Source: Clitopilus passeckerianus (lineage: Eukaryota > Basidiomycota > Agaricomycetes > Agaricales > Entolomataceae). Taken from it: a stretch of DNA of 64,000 bases. Positions 42,597 to 54,919 of this stretch are shown here, piece after piece. Below the pieces are notes generated by a model. The model was not told where the DNA came from and ran no database searches. It saw only the letters and a list, made by a program, of their open reading frames with translations. Position 1 is the stretch's first letter; each line of letters opens with the position of its first letter. The stretch is taken from positions 62,001 to 126,000 of the forward strand of contig CALYLX010000091.1 of the NCBI GenBank assembly GCA_944990035.1. The letters run 5' to 3'. The position numbers and the translations under genes were made by a program.

Positions 42597-45544
42597 ATGA
42601 GTAGTGTTGGTGGCGGCCACAGTCTAATAGAAGCGAAGCCAGCTGGAAATGCGGGTATGTACTTTTTTCGCTAGGCCCGCCTGTGATTCCTGACATTAGG
42701 TGGATTGTCAGTACATATTTTTGAGAATTCAAGCCGTGTGAACGTTTTCAACTCTTCCATTATCGGTGTTACGGGAGACTACTGGCATTTGACTTGTAAG
42801 CATTGTTGTCTGTTCGTCAGTATTTAGTTCCGTAACTCATTCCTGCAGATCTATGTTTGTGTCCCATCTGGATTAGCTACTTAGGCAGCATGCTCACATC
42901 GCTTCAACTTAGGTGACCGTCACCGTGAAATCGCAACATGGTACTCTTCGCTCGAACTCTCAAGTGTTTTGAAGAAACGTGCCCCAGGAACGGGACTATG
43001 GTTCTTAGACTCGGAGGAGTTCAATAAATGGCACCTGAAATCAGAGTACAGGATCTTGTGGTGTCCCGGAATCCGTGAGTATTTGCTGAAATTGTCTTCA
43101 ATAGGTTCCTGACATTTGCGTGAACCAACTGGCGTGGGGAAAACGGTCATGGCGCTAGTGCTCGAGTCGTCAGGTGGCCACAAGTACTGATTGCACAATT
43201 ATCCAGTTCCGTTGCAATTAACCACTTACGACAAACGAATGAACCTCACACAGCAATCTGTTCCATCTACTTCGACTACAAAACGCGGGATCATCAAAGT
43301 CTTCACGCCACTCTCGAATGTCCCTGCAGGCAGATGTACGAGATCTCTCAGGGTACACCTGGCGCTCCGCCCCTTGAAGAGTTGTATAAATGCCATGAGC
43401 ATCGGGCGTCTCGACCGTTATGTCACGAGCTCCACAAAGCTCTTCTGGCCGCTACTATTGTTATCGATGCCCTCGACGAATTTCAGGGGTGTTACCAGGA
43501 CGCCAGAAATCAGGAACTCGTGCAGTCTCTGCTCAAGCTTAGCCCAAGTATAAAGCTCTTGATCACCTCTCGATCAATCGGGAATATGGAGGCCCTGTTC
43601 CGAAGAAAGGATACTATCAAGTGTTCAATAACGATCGAACTGGCGGAAGGAGATATCAGACTGTACCTTGAAGGGAAAATCAGGGCAGGCAGCCTTCGTA
43701 TCATGCCGACCTCCGGTCTAGAATCCCATATTGCTGATGCAGTACAAGGTGCTGCCAAAGGAAAGTATGCAGAAGGGCCTCTTCGTTCTCTTCAGTGTAT
43801 GCTCAACTCCTTCTATAGGTTTCTGGTAGCTGAGTTACTTTTTCACTCGCTATGGGATCTGTTTAGCCCAGGAGGCGTCAGAAAAGCGCTCAAAAATCTT
43901 CCCCACGAGATCGACGGCGTCTATGACGGCACGATGCAGCGCATTAAGAAGCAGACCAAAAAAGAACAAGAACTCGCTATGCAAGTTCTAATGTTGGCGA
44001 CATGTACATGTCGACCCCTGTATGTCCATGAGGTACAACATGCGTTGGCCACGAATTCCGCAGGAGAAGATGAAGAGATTGAAGATTTTGTGGTCGATTC
44101 GTCGTACATCACTGCCGCTTGTGCCGGTTTGCTTGTTGTTCGCGAAGAAACGCAAATTCTGTCTCTTGTCCGTAAGTGAAACGCTGTATTGCGCTTTACC
44201 TGGTTCTTACGCATCCAATATCGGGTTGCTAGATTTTACGGCGCAGGGTTATTTTACAAAACATCGAAACAAGTACTTTCCCGATGCAGACGAGCTGATG
44301 GCTAAGGCATGCCTCCGTTACATTAGCCACAATCGGTTCAGAGCCAATGTTCAAGTTTGCTGCCAAACTTTCTGGAACCTTCATCCCTGGATACCTGTCC
44401 GCGAGCATCGCACGCGCCAATGCCATGCATTCTATGCCTATGCCGCCCTCAACTGGGGATTTCACGCGAACCGGAGCCGTGGTAGCATTCAGGCTGCCGC
44501 CCTTGACTTTCTCGAAACGAAGGGTCTGCCGTCGCCACCAACCTGAAATACATTGCTATCCCCCACTGGCGCTGGGAGGTTACAGATGCCTCCCTTGTAG
44601 ATGGGTCTGCCATTTTCTTGGCAATGTATCACCGTCAATGGGACGCCGCATCCGCTCTGCTTCAGTGCAGAGCAGAACCACCTTTGACACCTGATGGGCG
44701 CACACTGTTCGCCTTTACGATCAACCTGAGCGAAATGGAATCCCCCGCTACGACGTCCTTGGACTCATGTGGGTACAAGGCACTGATGCCAAAACTCCTT
44801 GGAGGAGCCAATCTAATGAATTCAGATGGGCAGGCACCACTGGCACTATGGTTAGCGATTCAGCATAAACAGGTGGCAGTGGTAAAGATATTGTTTGAAC
44901 AACCTGACATCGACATAAATCCACGGGATGATCGACGGAACACACCTCTGACATGGGCAGCCCGGCGTGGACATCTGCCAACCGCCTCGCTACTACTTGG
45001 CCACCCTAGAATCGATGTGAATTCGCAGGATAACGGAGGAGTCACTCCCTTGATGCTTGCTTCCTCCAACGGACAGGACTCTATTGTGGAGGCACGGCTC
45101 AACCACCCCGATATCCAGGTGAACCTGCAGGATAGTGAGCGTCGAACTTCCCTGACATATGCGGCCTGCCAAAAGCACGAGGAGGTAGCCAGGTTGTTAT
45201 TGGCGCAGAAGGAGGTCAATGTCAACAGTCAGCATGACAATGGACGCACCGCTTTATCATGGGCTCTTGACTTCAAGGACCCTTGGAGACCTCGCAACAC
45301 AGATCGAATAGTCGAACTCCTGCTCGACCGGGATGATATTGACGTCAATCTTCCTAACTCGTGGGGTAACACCCCTCTCGACTATGCCATCGGAAATAAC
45401 CACCATAAAGCGGCGAGGCTCTTTCAGGCGAGATGTGCTGAATGCACATTGACACCAATAGGGTCGAAGAAGCGCCGTCGATTCCTACAGGGCAAAGAAC
45501 AAAGGAGAGTAAAGCGGCAACAATTGGAGGAAACTGCTAGCTGA
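42597..45544 (+). pseudogene. Degraded NACHT-ankyrin NLR-like receptor
   Basis: Second receptor class in the window. ATG at 42597 starts 'MSSVGGGHSLIEAK'. A beta-strand-like segment 'VHIFENSSRVNVFNSS' follows, then 'DRHREIATWYSSLEL' and 'KKRAPGTGLWFLDSEEF', the usual lead-in to NACHT in mushrooms. Walker A 'PTGVGKTVMAL' (about 43123-43160) cannot be joined in frame to the upstream exon because of a TGA and no usable acceptor. The segment 'AICSIYFDYKTRDHQS' is again in another frame. From 43334 the frame is open: Walker B 'ATIVIDALDEF', sensor 'LLITSRSIGNMEALF', winged-helix part, then 'YFTKHRNKYFPDADELM'. A further shift near 44530-44545 separates this from five ankyrin repeats (about 44815-45420), for example 'NTPLTWAARRGHLPTASLLL' and 'TPLMLASSNGQ'. 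A basic tail 'KKRRRF' ends it. At least two breaks make an intact product unlikely. Confidence 0.8.
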
Positions 45545-46175
45545 GTCTGCTGTGGCCAACACACGTACATCGGTAGCAAAATAGGGATATTGGCCATTAC
45601 TTGTGCTTCGACATGTTCGCGTACATAATCACTTGCTATCATTGTTACTACCATTGGATGTTGGCCCCCGTCCAGCTTGTTCATGGAGTGGGCAGAGTAC
45701 ACCAAGCTTATTGAACCGCCCTCCAAAAAATCATTCATAAAGCTGGGTCAAAGAGTAGATTGTAGTGATCAAGTTATAATCGGACGATTAGGGGAAGTAA
45801 AATAGCTATTAGCAGTGGAATATTCTACCCAATACTACCCATATGAACCTCATAAACGTCATGAAATCTGGCTGAATTTCGAGTGCAAAGACTCGAAATG
45901 AAAGTGTGAAAGCATAGAGCTACTGACAAATTCTCCGGGCCCCGGGCTGCATACTGCTCTCCGCATTGTCCTGCCTCGAAATAGCCAGCGATTCCTCCAA
46001 GTATATCGGGTAATTCGGTCGACAAAGCGATGCAACCTCCACAGAAATGGTACGAGGCTGAGATTGCCAAAAGGGGAAAAGTAAAATGGCACGATATAGT
46101 CAGGTCAGGCCACTCTTGCTGTTTCCTAATAAATAATCACCAAGGTCCTCATTTTGTCCCTTCCTTTCACACATA
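45545..46175. other. Intergenic, no feature seen
   Basis: Separates the NACHT-ankyrin pseudogene from the SREBP gene. No coding frame or repeat is supported; the right part is presumably the SREBP promoter. Confidence 0.45.
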
Positions 46176-49100
46176 ATGGACTTCCTAGTCGCCTCGTCGC
46201 CAGAAACGTCGTCGTCGTCGTCTGACTACTATTCACCGTCAAACCTGTCGTCAGAACTTGGCTTGGACCCGTCGGACCCATTAAACATTCTCCTACACAA
46301 TAGCAACAACACCGACGACAGTTCATCCAGCTCTCAAGATGGCGAAAGCCCACCAGATTGGTCAACATTATCCGCACTATGGCCAGATGCACCTTCGCCT
46401 GGATTAAATGACCAACAGAAGCCATTCACCGGCGAATTAACAGACTTTAGCGACATGGTCTCGTTCCCAATGGACATGGATTTCAACCCTTCAATATCCA
46501 TCGATCCAAGTGCGCTGCACTTCAATCCCCTACTGCATCAATCCCCAGCCATTCATATACCGAACGCATTTGGATACCCAACTGCCATCGCGCAACAGTT
46601 ACTCCAGCAACAACAAGGGGAGAAGTTAGCACCACCATTCCCATTCTCATTTGCACCCAACACATTCTATGACTCTGGATCGCGATCAGACACAGCGTCT
46701 GAGACGTCTTCGTCGAAGGACAGTACCAGGAGGCTTAGCATAGGATCATCTATTTCCTCGCCTTCCACATCATCCATGCCACCACATTCGCCCGCTCAAT
46801 CGTTCGACAGCGCCCCCTCACCGTTGTCACTGCCTGATGCAGCGAATCTGGCTCAGCTACTGGCGAACGCTAATGTAGAAAGTGCAGCCGCGGCGAATTC
46901 AAGCAATTTGTCCCCGAACGAAGCAGCGGCTCATGCACTTGCTGAACGTGTTCGCCAAATGGCAGGCGTCATGCTTGCTCTCCCCATGAGTGCTCAGCTG
47001 CAAGCTCTCGAGCAGCAGCAGCAACAACAAAGTGGCAGCCTTCCATCTACACCGCCAACAGGTATGTTTTCTTTCTTATTACTCTTAAATCCCTCTTCTG
47101 ACTGATTCTTTTAAGCTACACCAACCACCACTCAAGCTCCTAAACTCCCCATCCCACGTCTTCCTCGCCCTTCTGTGTCCATACAATCGACTAAATCCGC
47201 ATCCTCTTCTTCGCTATCCTCAGCGGCTTCAACACCACCCCCATCCACACCCTCCAACCACTCACCCTCACCCCTTCCCAGCGCTCAAACTTCGCCGTCT
47301 TCACAATTCGCTGCAGCAGCTGTAGCTGCCGCCCCTGCAGCGTCGGGCCGACCGAAGACTTCCCATACCACGATTGAACGTCGTTACCGCACCAATCTCA
47401 ATGCCCGCATACAGTCACTCCGTATGGCTGTTCCTGCTTTGCGGGTCGTCGAAGACAGAGACAACATCTCCGGTACCGGAAAGAAGAAGGCACCTAATAA
47501 GGTCCTCGTATCTTCCTCGCTCCCTGGTGCATCCGGATCATCGTCCACCTCTGGAGGTACGGTTATCAACACCAACGGCATCATCGACGTGATTGACGAG
47601 CGAGGATACGTTGACGGTGTCAAAGTCGCACGAAAATGCTCTAAAGCAAACGTCCTCGGGAAAGCTGTGGAGTATATCAAAGTCCTGAAGAGGAGAGAAA
47701 ACCGACTGAGGAACGAGCAAGCTGGGCTTAGAGCCCTCATTGGCGGCCTCGTCGGTGGGCCAGCGTTGTTGAGAGAATGGGAGCGTGAGTGGAGGAATAG
47801 ATTCGGCGGTGAGGAGAAGGATGAGGTCGATCCTGAAGAACTTGATGCCGATGAGGATGAAGAAGATGCAGAGGATGATGATGGAGACGATGAAGAGAAC
47901 GGCAGGAAACGTAAACGAGGCAAGGTCTCTCCCGCAGCTAGCGCGGTGAAGGTCGAGAAGAAGAAACCCACCGTCCCCGCATCTCAGACCGCAGGGCCCG
48001 ATGCCGGTCTTGCAGGCGCGGCTCCAGTTGTGGAGAAGAGGAAGCGAGGCAGGCCACGCAAGGTCCTGCCTCCTCCAACACCTCTGGTCGTCCAAGAGGA
48101 AGACAACAAGATGGATGTCTTCCCCACTGGCGTACCTACGCAGCAAGGGCAGGGACAACAATACCTCCTTGCCGTATTCGCCGTGTTCTCGTTCTTCAAC
48201 TCTCCACTTACCTCGAATACTTCACCTTTCACCTCCTCATCGGCGTCCTCGCATACTCATGCACATATACACTCTGGGCACGTTCTCACTTCTCCCGCCA
48301 ATCAGACTGTTGGAACAGTTGCTGGCGGTGGGTGGGGATTGACGGAGTACATCCACATGTTCCATCTCCTTGTGTCTGTATGCGTGCTCGCCAGCGTCCT
48401 GTCGAGCTGGACTGGCATAGGGAAAGGAGCCCCAATACCCAGAGGTGTCGGCAAGCTTGTGAAAGTGGTCAAGGGTGATCGCAAATTGAGGAAGTCGAGG
48501 CAAGAGTGGATTAAAGACGCGGAAAGCATCGTTCTCTCGGGTTGGTTTTATTTTACTTCGGTCATTGGACACTCCTTACTGACATGGCGCATACAGGCAA
48601 AGAAACATCTCTCCTTGAGAGAGTGCAGGTTTACCATGGCATTACTTCGTCGTTGCCCACCCCTACTGTGTCGGAATCGATCAGAGCTGCGCTCGCCCTC
48701 TACCCTCCCCACAGCACATCCTCCCAAGGTCCACTGTCAACTTTCGCCCGCATGAAAGCTCGTGCCGTTTGGTCTTCCGCGCTAAAGATCAAGGCAGCGA
48801 GCATTTACGAGAAAATGGTCCTCCAAGGCATGACCATTGATGAAGCTTCTCGTCGACTTTCCTCTTCTCTATCTTCCGTCGTCACTGACGCTGAGGGTGA
48901 CGACCAAGAACAGCAATACGGCCTCGTCGAAATTCTTGCTGATGACCTAGTGAAGGAGAGGTTAAGAACAGCTCTCGGTGTCCTCTTTATCCGCGGCGTT
49001 CGCGAAGCCATTCAAGAAACGGAGGACCTCGCCTCCAGCTCTGCCACGATTAAGCCGGGCCAATTCGACCCCGCTTACGTCGATCCCGCCGATCAGGAGG

Positions 49101-49627
49101 GCTTGAGCCAGGCTTACGAGGATGTCGGAGAGAAGGAGATGCAGAAGGATAAGGAGTGCCTGGAGAGGGAGTGGACGAAGTTGGTGGAAGCTGCTAAGGA
49201 GCTTGGTGGCCGTGTGGCGGAAGTTGGCAGGGCCTTCGAGAGAGCATGGAAGGTTCGCGCGAGTAGCAGCATCGGCGAGGATGATGTGCTGTCCGAGCTC
49301 ATGGACAAGGAAGAGGAGGACGAGGAGGATCAATCTCCCATTGATGTCGAGCTCAGGTCTCTCCTGGCTGCGCTGCTGCTGTTCCGCAAGAACTTCTCCG
49401 TGGGGTGGGAACAGGAGGATGATTCTTCGTCATCTGCGCTGCTGAGCCCGCCGCCTAGCCCGGGTAGGCCCGCTGCTAATGGTAAGGAGGCTAGGGAGAT
49501 TTGTGTTTTGAGGGAAGCGCTGGGAAGCAGAGTCTTCGAGGAATGGACGTCATTGGAGGATGCTAGGGATAAAGTTGTTGATCTCGTGGTTGAGAAGGAG
49601 AGGAGGTGGGTTGGCATTGGCTTCTGA
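46176..49627 (+). CDS. sre1: SREBP-family membrane-bound bHLH transcription factor (Sre1-like)
   Basis: Sterol/oxygen-responsive transcription factor expected to be anchored in the ER and released by proteolysis. Exons 46176-47061, 47116-48540 and 48597-49627 give 1113 residues. The N-terminal 290 residues are Ser/Pro/Gln-rich with acidic patches, fitting an activation domain, and a short polyQ lies near 47013-47032. The bHLH begins near residue 378 with 'HTTIERRYRTNLNARIQSL'; Tyr in ERRYR is the SREBP hallmark. The loop is very long (about 60 residues) before helix 2 'KANVLGKAVEYIKVLKRRE'. An acidic run and basic AT-hook-like 'KRKRGRPRKVLPP' follow. Two hydrophobic segments, 'YLLAVFAVFSFF' (about 642) and 'MFHLLVSVCVLASVLSSW' (about 707), flank a lumenal loop. 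The C-terminal 400 residues fit the fungal SREBP C-terminal domain. Confidence 0.88.
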
Positions 49628-50364
49628 TCTATCTCTCGATTGGATAGACATTATTTATCGAATGTTCCGATACCATATTGATTCCCAGTATTGTTTGATA
49701 GTCACTGGTATTGCCTCTTCTGGTTATTGTTATTCAATCTCGACTTGTTTACTCGCTTGTATACTGTACGATTCCTTTCCTGTTATACGTATTCATTAGA
49801 TAGATCCCCTGATCAATAATAACGACGTTGTTGCGTCGAGCTTCACAAGCCACAAAGTACCTTTTGATATCGAGAATCAACGTAAACTACAAGTACAGTT
49901 CCATTTGGTCTATTGGTTTCATAAAGGTATGCATAGCAAGTATCTAGTGCAAAGCGCTGTCGTAAAAGGTCATTAAATAATTCATAAAACCCATAAAGCG
50001 AACAGCCCGAGGGAAAGGTCGTGAAGTAGAAAGGTAGACAAGGGCGGTGAAATTGATCATACAATGGACATTCGTGAGAGCCAATGTTCAGACCCATGCT
50101 TTTTAGTGGTTCCGTGTCGGGGTATCGTAAGTATCGGAGTCTAGGTGGTTACGAACAGGCGTGAGATGTGGGTAGATATGGAGGATGGTAAATGTGATGA
50201 GCATGGGGAGAAAGGAACAATTGGGAACAAGGAAAGAACGAAGGAAGCACGAAGTTGGAGGAAAGCGTCGACAAAGACATGATGCAAGCCGGAGAAATGA
50301 TGATCAAACCCACAAGTCATGGAGGGGACAAAGCAAGCGGCGCCTGCTCCAGAGAAGAGTCGGC
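49628..50364. other. Intergenic, no feature seen
   Basis: Convergent 3' ends of the SREBP gene and hydrolase 1. Only short unsupported frames are visible. Confidence 0.45.
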
Positions 50365-52047
50365 TTACTCCGAATCTTCGTCCTCATCCTCGTGTGGGTC
50401 GTAGCCGAACTTGGACAGGCTCTTCGTGAACGGGGTCTGCATCTTGTGATATGAAAGCGCAGTCACGGAGTGCGCGTGACCATTATGGTTCGAAGGGCAG
50501 TGCTGGCTCTCCAGATCCGTCAAGTGCGGTATTGGCGAACCTCCGTGGCCATGTCCGTTCCATGATGCTTGTCTAGCCAAGGAAGAAGAGATTGCGTGGA
50601 GCAGAATGGGGTTGATTCTAAATGGAAGGGAGATCGTCATCAGCCATCATAGCTCGGGAAGAGATGCGGAGGAATTCAGATGAGAAACGGAAAATGAAAT
50701 TCGAGATCTTTCTTTGTAGGGCCAGCGCTCAACAAATAGAGGGATCGAGCACTCACGCTTTGGGATTCAGAAGGTTCCCGTAATGCGGCCCTAGGACTTG
50801 GAAGAGCTTGACATCGGCAACACCTGCTCTTCTCAGTGCTTCCTCAAGCTCTTGCGCGTACTGGATCGGATATGCAATATCGCCTTCACAGTGGATTATC
50901 CGGATTTTACTCTGACGTAGCTATAGAGCGCCAAAATAGAGAATTCTGAAGTCAGAAGGTTTGCAGCCATGCGAAAGAACATGTTGGCTCACTTTAGCAA
51001 GTGCTGAAAGAGATAGTGGACGCCGGTTGAGGAACCAACCGACTGAGGCTTGATATGATTCTGCCAACTTCGTGGGCGTCCCCGCTCGATTCCTCACGGC
51101 CTGGCCCAGCGCTACTCTTGTTACACTGAATAAAGCAGTAAACGGAATCAGTAATGAACGCCGAGGGTCTTATGACTGATTTCATCAGGCAAACAGGAAG
51201 GGCACGTACGCTTCCGTTAACGTATTGCGTTCGTTGTTGTAGCATAGCTGTTGAGCGCCGAGGACGCAATCTGCAAGAATGGCATCATCGGACTCAAGAG
51301 GAGATGCCGGGCCATTGGAACGGCGACTTCTCCCATCGTGATTGAACGCGTGCACCCAGTAGTTGTAAACGTCCCGCCTCCCCGCTGCAATATCCTCCGG
51401 CTGTGTGCATGAGTCACAGGTTAGGTTCATGCCTTACTTTTTCGGATGATAGGAAAATGAGTTCTCACCTCGGCTGATGAAAGCGGGGAACAAAGGGTGA
51501 GTGAGATGACCACCTCAGGATGCGCAGTTCCGAGCTCGAGGGCTATATTACATCCTATAGACAGCCCAAAGATGTGGACTGAAGGAAGTCTAAGTGCTTT
51601 CTAGGGTAGCAATGGCGTTAGTTCTGTTATGGGTTGGTATGGGTACAATTACGCCATGAGGATCCCCCGTGTCGCGCATACTCACCATAAAACGATAAAC
51701 ATCATCTGCAGAGTCAGCTGGACTGTAGTTATGCTTTCCAACCAAGCCCTTCGTAGATCCATATGTTCGCATGTCGACTGCAATGAGATTGCACCGTGCC
51801 CTCAGTCGTGAATCATTGAACTGGTCTGAACAAAATCCAAATAAAGTCGTGAGTTTACTGTCATCACAAAAAGCAGCGAGGAGCAATCCTCACTTTCGAA
51901 AATCTCTGACGCAACATAACCCGAGTGAAGGAAGAGAACACACGGCAGGTGCGGTGTAATAGATGTACTTGAATGTGAATTCGGAGTGGCAATTGAGTAG
52001 TGCATATCGATAGCACCTGTAGGAGTGCTCAGATGGACGTAAGGCAT
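50365..52047 (-). CDS. Alpha/beta-hydrolase, paralogue 1
   Basis: Soluble alpha/beta-hydrolase-fold enzyme of unknown substrate. Starts 'MPYVHLSTPTGAIDMHYSI', then 'HLPCVLFLHSGYVASEIFE' (oxyanion region), exon 2 'RCNLIAVDMRTYGST', the nucleophile elbow 'HIFGLSIGCNIALEL' (GxSxG intact), 'PEDIAAGRRDVYNYWVHAF', the acid-residue strand 'IRIIHCEGDIAYP' and the catalytic-His strand 'FQVLGPHYGNLL'. About six exons with 50-85 nt introns. The introns after '..IFE', after 'DDVYRFM' and before 'PEDIAAG' sit at the same codons as in paralogues 2 and 3. The C-terminus is longer than in the others and very acidic (ends 'DPHEDEDEDSE'). No signal peptide. Confidence 0.82.
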
Positions 52048-54838
52048 TGCGGTTCAGGATTGCAGCTAGGCGAAAAGACCAAGGGAGACAAAGAAGCCGG
52101 AGACACGTCGAGGTAGATGGCGGTCGTTAATTAAGGGATCGGTGTATGGGCGTCTCTAGAAGGAGTCCCCGTTTCGAGAAAGAACAACAACGACACACGA
52201 CAAGATTGATCATGGAAGGTGGCCATGAACAAATGTTGGTGTGAGGCTGATCACGACACTGATCATTGGCATATTCCTGTCCAGGTCGACTGTTTCCCGT
52301 CGCTAGCTATAGATGGCCTACGGAACGGGCCGTGACAGCCCCCGTGAAAACGGTCACCATAGTGGAAACAGGCTGAGAAAGGTCCGAGTCCACGGTGGAC
52401 GTGTATTGCTGTCGCGCCCACACCGTACTTAATGGCATCATTGCGGCGATGTACTCGGGGAACCACAAGGTCATAAAGCTTAATTCATGTACGGCAGGTC
52501 GCCTGGGACCGACAAAAGAGCGCTGTGAGCAAGCTAGTCAGCTACTGCTTTCGTGGTGATAACCAGAGAATAGTCCAATGGAAAGTAGGATGGTGGAGAT
52601 GGTAATCTCGGGTTATCGTGCACAGAATAAGCCCGAGGAGGTCACGGATCCGGGTTTTCGAGAAGGTTACAAAGCATCCCAAAACATCACAACCCAAATA
52701 TCCAGTGCCATTCACCCACTAACTCGCAGCGTGTTCTAATGATGCGTCCCACTTGCTCGGCATCGGCAACAATCTCAACAATGCTCATTAGTAACAAGTC
52801 GGGTTAGATGGTCCAATCATAAACAAAGTAGATCTTTCAAAACTCTTAGCCTCCATGATCCCAATTTTGCCGCGGCCGTGTTCAGGTATCTGGTTTTGAC
52901 ACCGGTGCGAAAAAGAATGTCAACTGAAGCGCAGCGCTGTGAAATCACAGGCAAGCGTCAGCTGAGCAAAATCCAGCCTTAGCTGCGGTCACTGAGAAAG
53001 ATTGTGGGTAAACTTGGCGGCATGGTCAGACGAAGAGGGAAAGCCCGAGACCATCGTCGAATGATTTGAGGAGTCCGTGAGAAATGTTGGTCGGTCATCT
53101 TTCCAGTGACGGTGGTACCTATTCAAGGGCAGCACGCCATTCACGGGCTCTTTATCGAAAGCAAGGGATAGCAGGTTCGTCACGCCGCATAAATGTAGAT
53201 GCGAGGCCAAGTAGAGCTTGTCTATGCGAAATCACTCTTTAACATTCGGTCACTTGTACTGCGTTCTGTCTAGAGAAGGATACTTACATGCTGTTTCGAA
53301 TGCACAAAAGAGACGGCCGTTATGGGGGCGGACTCATCAGTGCCGTGAAAATTGGCTTTTTTTGGTTTGGCTACTAAGACCACTTCCCACGCACACCATC
53401 CAGTCTGCAGTAGACATTCCCGCCTCTTGTTCGGCCTACCTCGAAGGGATCTCAAGGAAGATTTCATGCCGCCGACCAAACGTCGTCTTGGGAGCCGACA
53501 TAAAAATGTGAGAGATAAAATGGCCTGAAACGGTAAACACATCTTGATTCTTTCTCGGTACCGTCGTTCAAGATCAAGGTGAGAAGTGACTGCAGCATAT
53601 GGTGTCGACTCGGAGCTACACGTTGTCGACTTTGCTCGACACTCCTGAGACTGGGATGAAGTGTCCTGCTTTCTAGAATTCTACTCATGACTCACTCGCG
53701 TATATTTCAAATAATTCCAACTGGTTTTTTGTGGTGCCCGAACCCGTTCTAGTAGAATCTTTATCGAGATTCGCAAACGTAGGGCTCAAAGCAGATCAGC
53801 CCTACAATAACTACCATCAGAAAACAAGGCAATCTCTGCCCCAACCTGCCCGGGCAGGCCAGTGTCTATCAAGTGTCTATTTCGACTGAGTTCAGTCCGA
53901 CGCTCTGAAATGCTGCTCGAAAAAGAGGGTAGATTCATGATTCTCACCGTGCTCTTTTTCCAGACAACGTCGTCAGAATTGCTTAACTTGAACTCGAAAA
54001 CAATCACCTAATACATGATGCCGAAGGCAAGCTTGAAACCACCTGGTGACTCTGATAGATTGGATTTCCTCAGCGTGTTTGAAATTTTGGGATAAAGTTT
54101 AGGTAGATTTGCGACTAAATGGGGATATATTATTGGAGAGAAGCGGAAGCAAATGCCATTTAGTTAAACAATGAGGAGGTGTCGTCTTGACGTGCTGATA
54201 TCACCTTCACAACCTCACTCTATACTTTACAGAAGATCTCTTGCAATGGACGAAACGTGGATGACCGACATGTGGCATTTCTGGAACGTGTCCATTTCGT
54301 TCACTGGCAGCCCACAAGAACCCAATTTACTAGAGTATGCTTAGGTACCTTCAGGTTGATTTATTCAAGAATTCACTCAACCCGACTCCGCTACGATATG
54401 TAGTAGCTGTGCAACTGCCATGGTTCCCCGCAGACTCTTCCTTGAAATCTCATGCCGAGCCTCTGCATGGCCTTTCCCCAATCGAGGATGCACTCTTTAT
54501 AGTGGCCATGACACAGGGTGCATCACAGGCACGCTCGCCACCGTCACGACCCAATAATGAACATGAGGTGATCCAGAACGCCCCCTTACTGAATCCAAGG
54601 CTACCCATCCATCAAACCATCGACTTGGGCCGTAAAACTGTTTCAACCTCGACTACTGATACATCTCTGGATCTTATTCTATTTTCCTGAAGGTTGGCTT
54701 CACTGTAGGGGACTTGCCGCGGCAGGTATCTGTTTCTGGCCTATCAGATCCGAACCTCCCAAACCGCCGGCGTTAGATTGGTGACCAGCCCGATGTCGAA
54801 TGGGCAAATATGGGATAAAGCGGAGCACTTGCTTGTAA
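52048..54838. other. Long intergenic stretch, no gene recognised
   Basis: About 2.8 kb between divergent hydrolase genes. Frames such as 53218-53511 (+) and 54337-54690 (+) have no motif, no paralogue here and no splice pattern that improves them. No hydrolase remnant, transposon ends or RNA gene could be identified. Confidence 0.4.
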
Positions 54839-54844
54839 TATAAA
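54839..54844 (+). promoter_or_regulatory. TATA box for hydrolase 2
   Basis: TATAAA in 'gtaatataaagtcc', 81 nt before the ATG at 54920. Confidence 0.5.
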
Positions 54845-54919
54845 GTCCCCCTTGGTCTTCCCAGTCACTTCGCTTCTCCAGCACTCTTCGATCAGAACCA
54901 ATACTGGTGAACACTAAGC

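Noticed and set aside
46176..49627. Splitting the SREBP locus into two genes (bHLH factor and separate C-terminal protein)
   Set aside because: A 56-nt intron at 48541-48596 joins the frames in phase, and the C-terminal part fits the known fungal SREBP architecture.
53218..53511. Plus-strand frame 'MSMRNHSLTFGHLYCV' in the long hydrolase spacer
   Set aside because: No domain, no paralogue in the window and no splicing support; length is within chance expectation.
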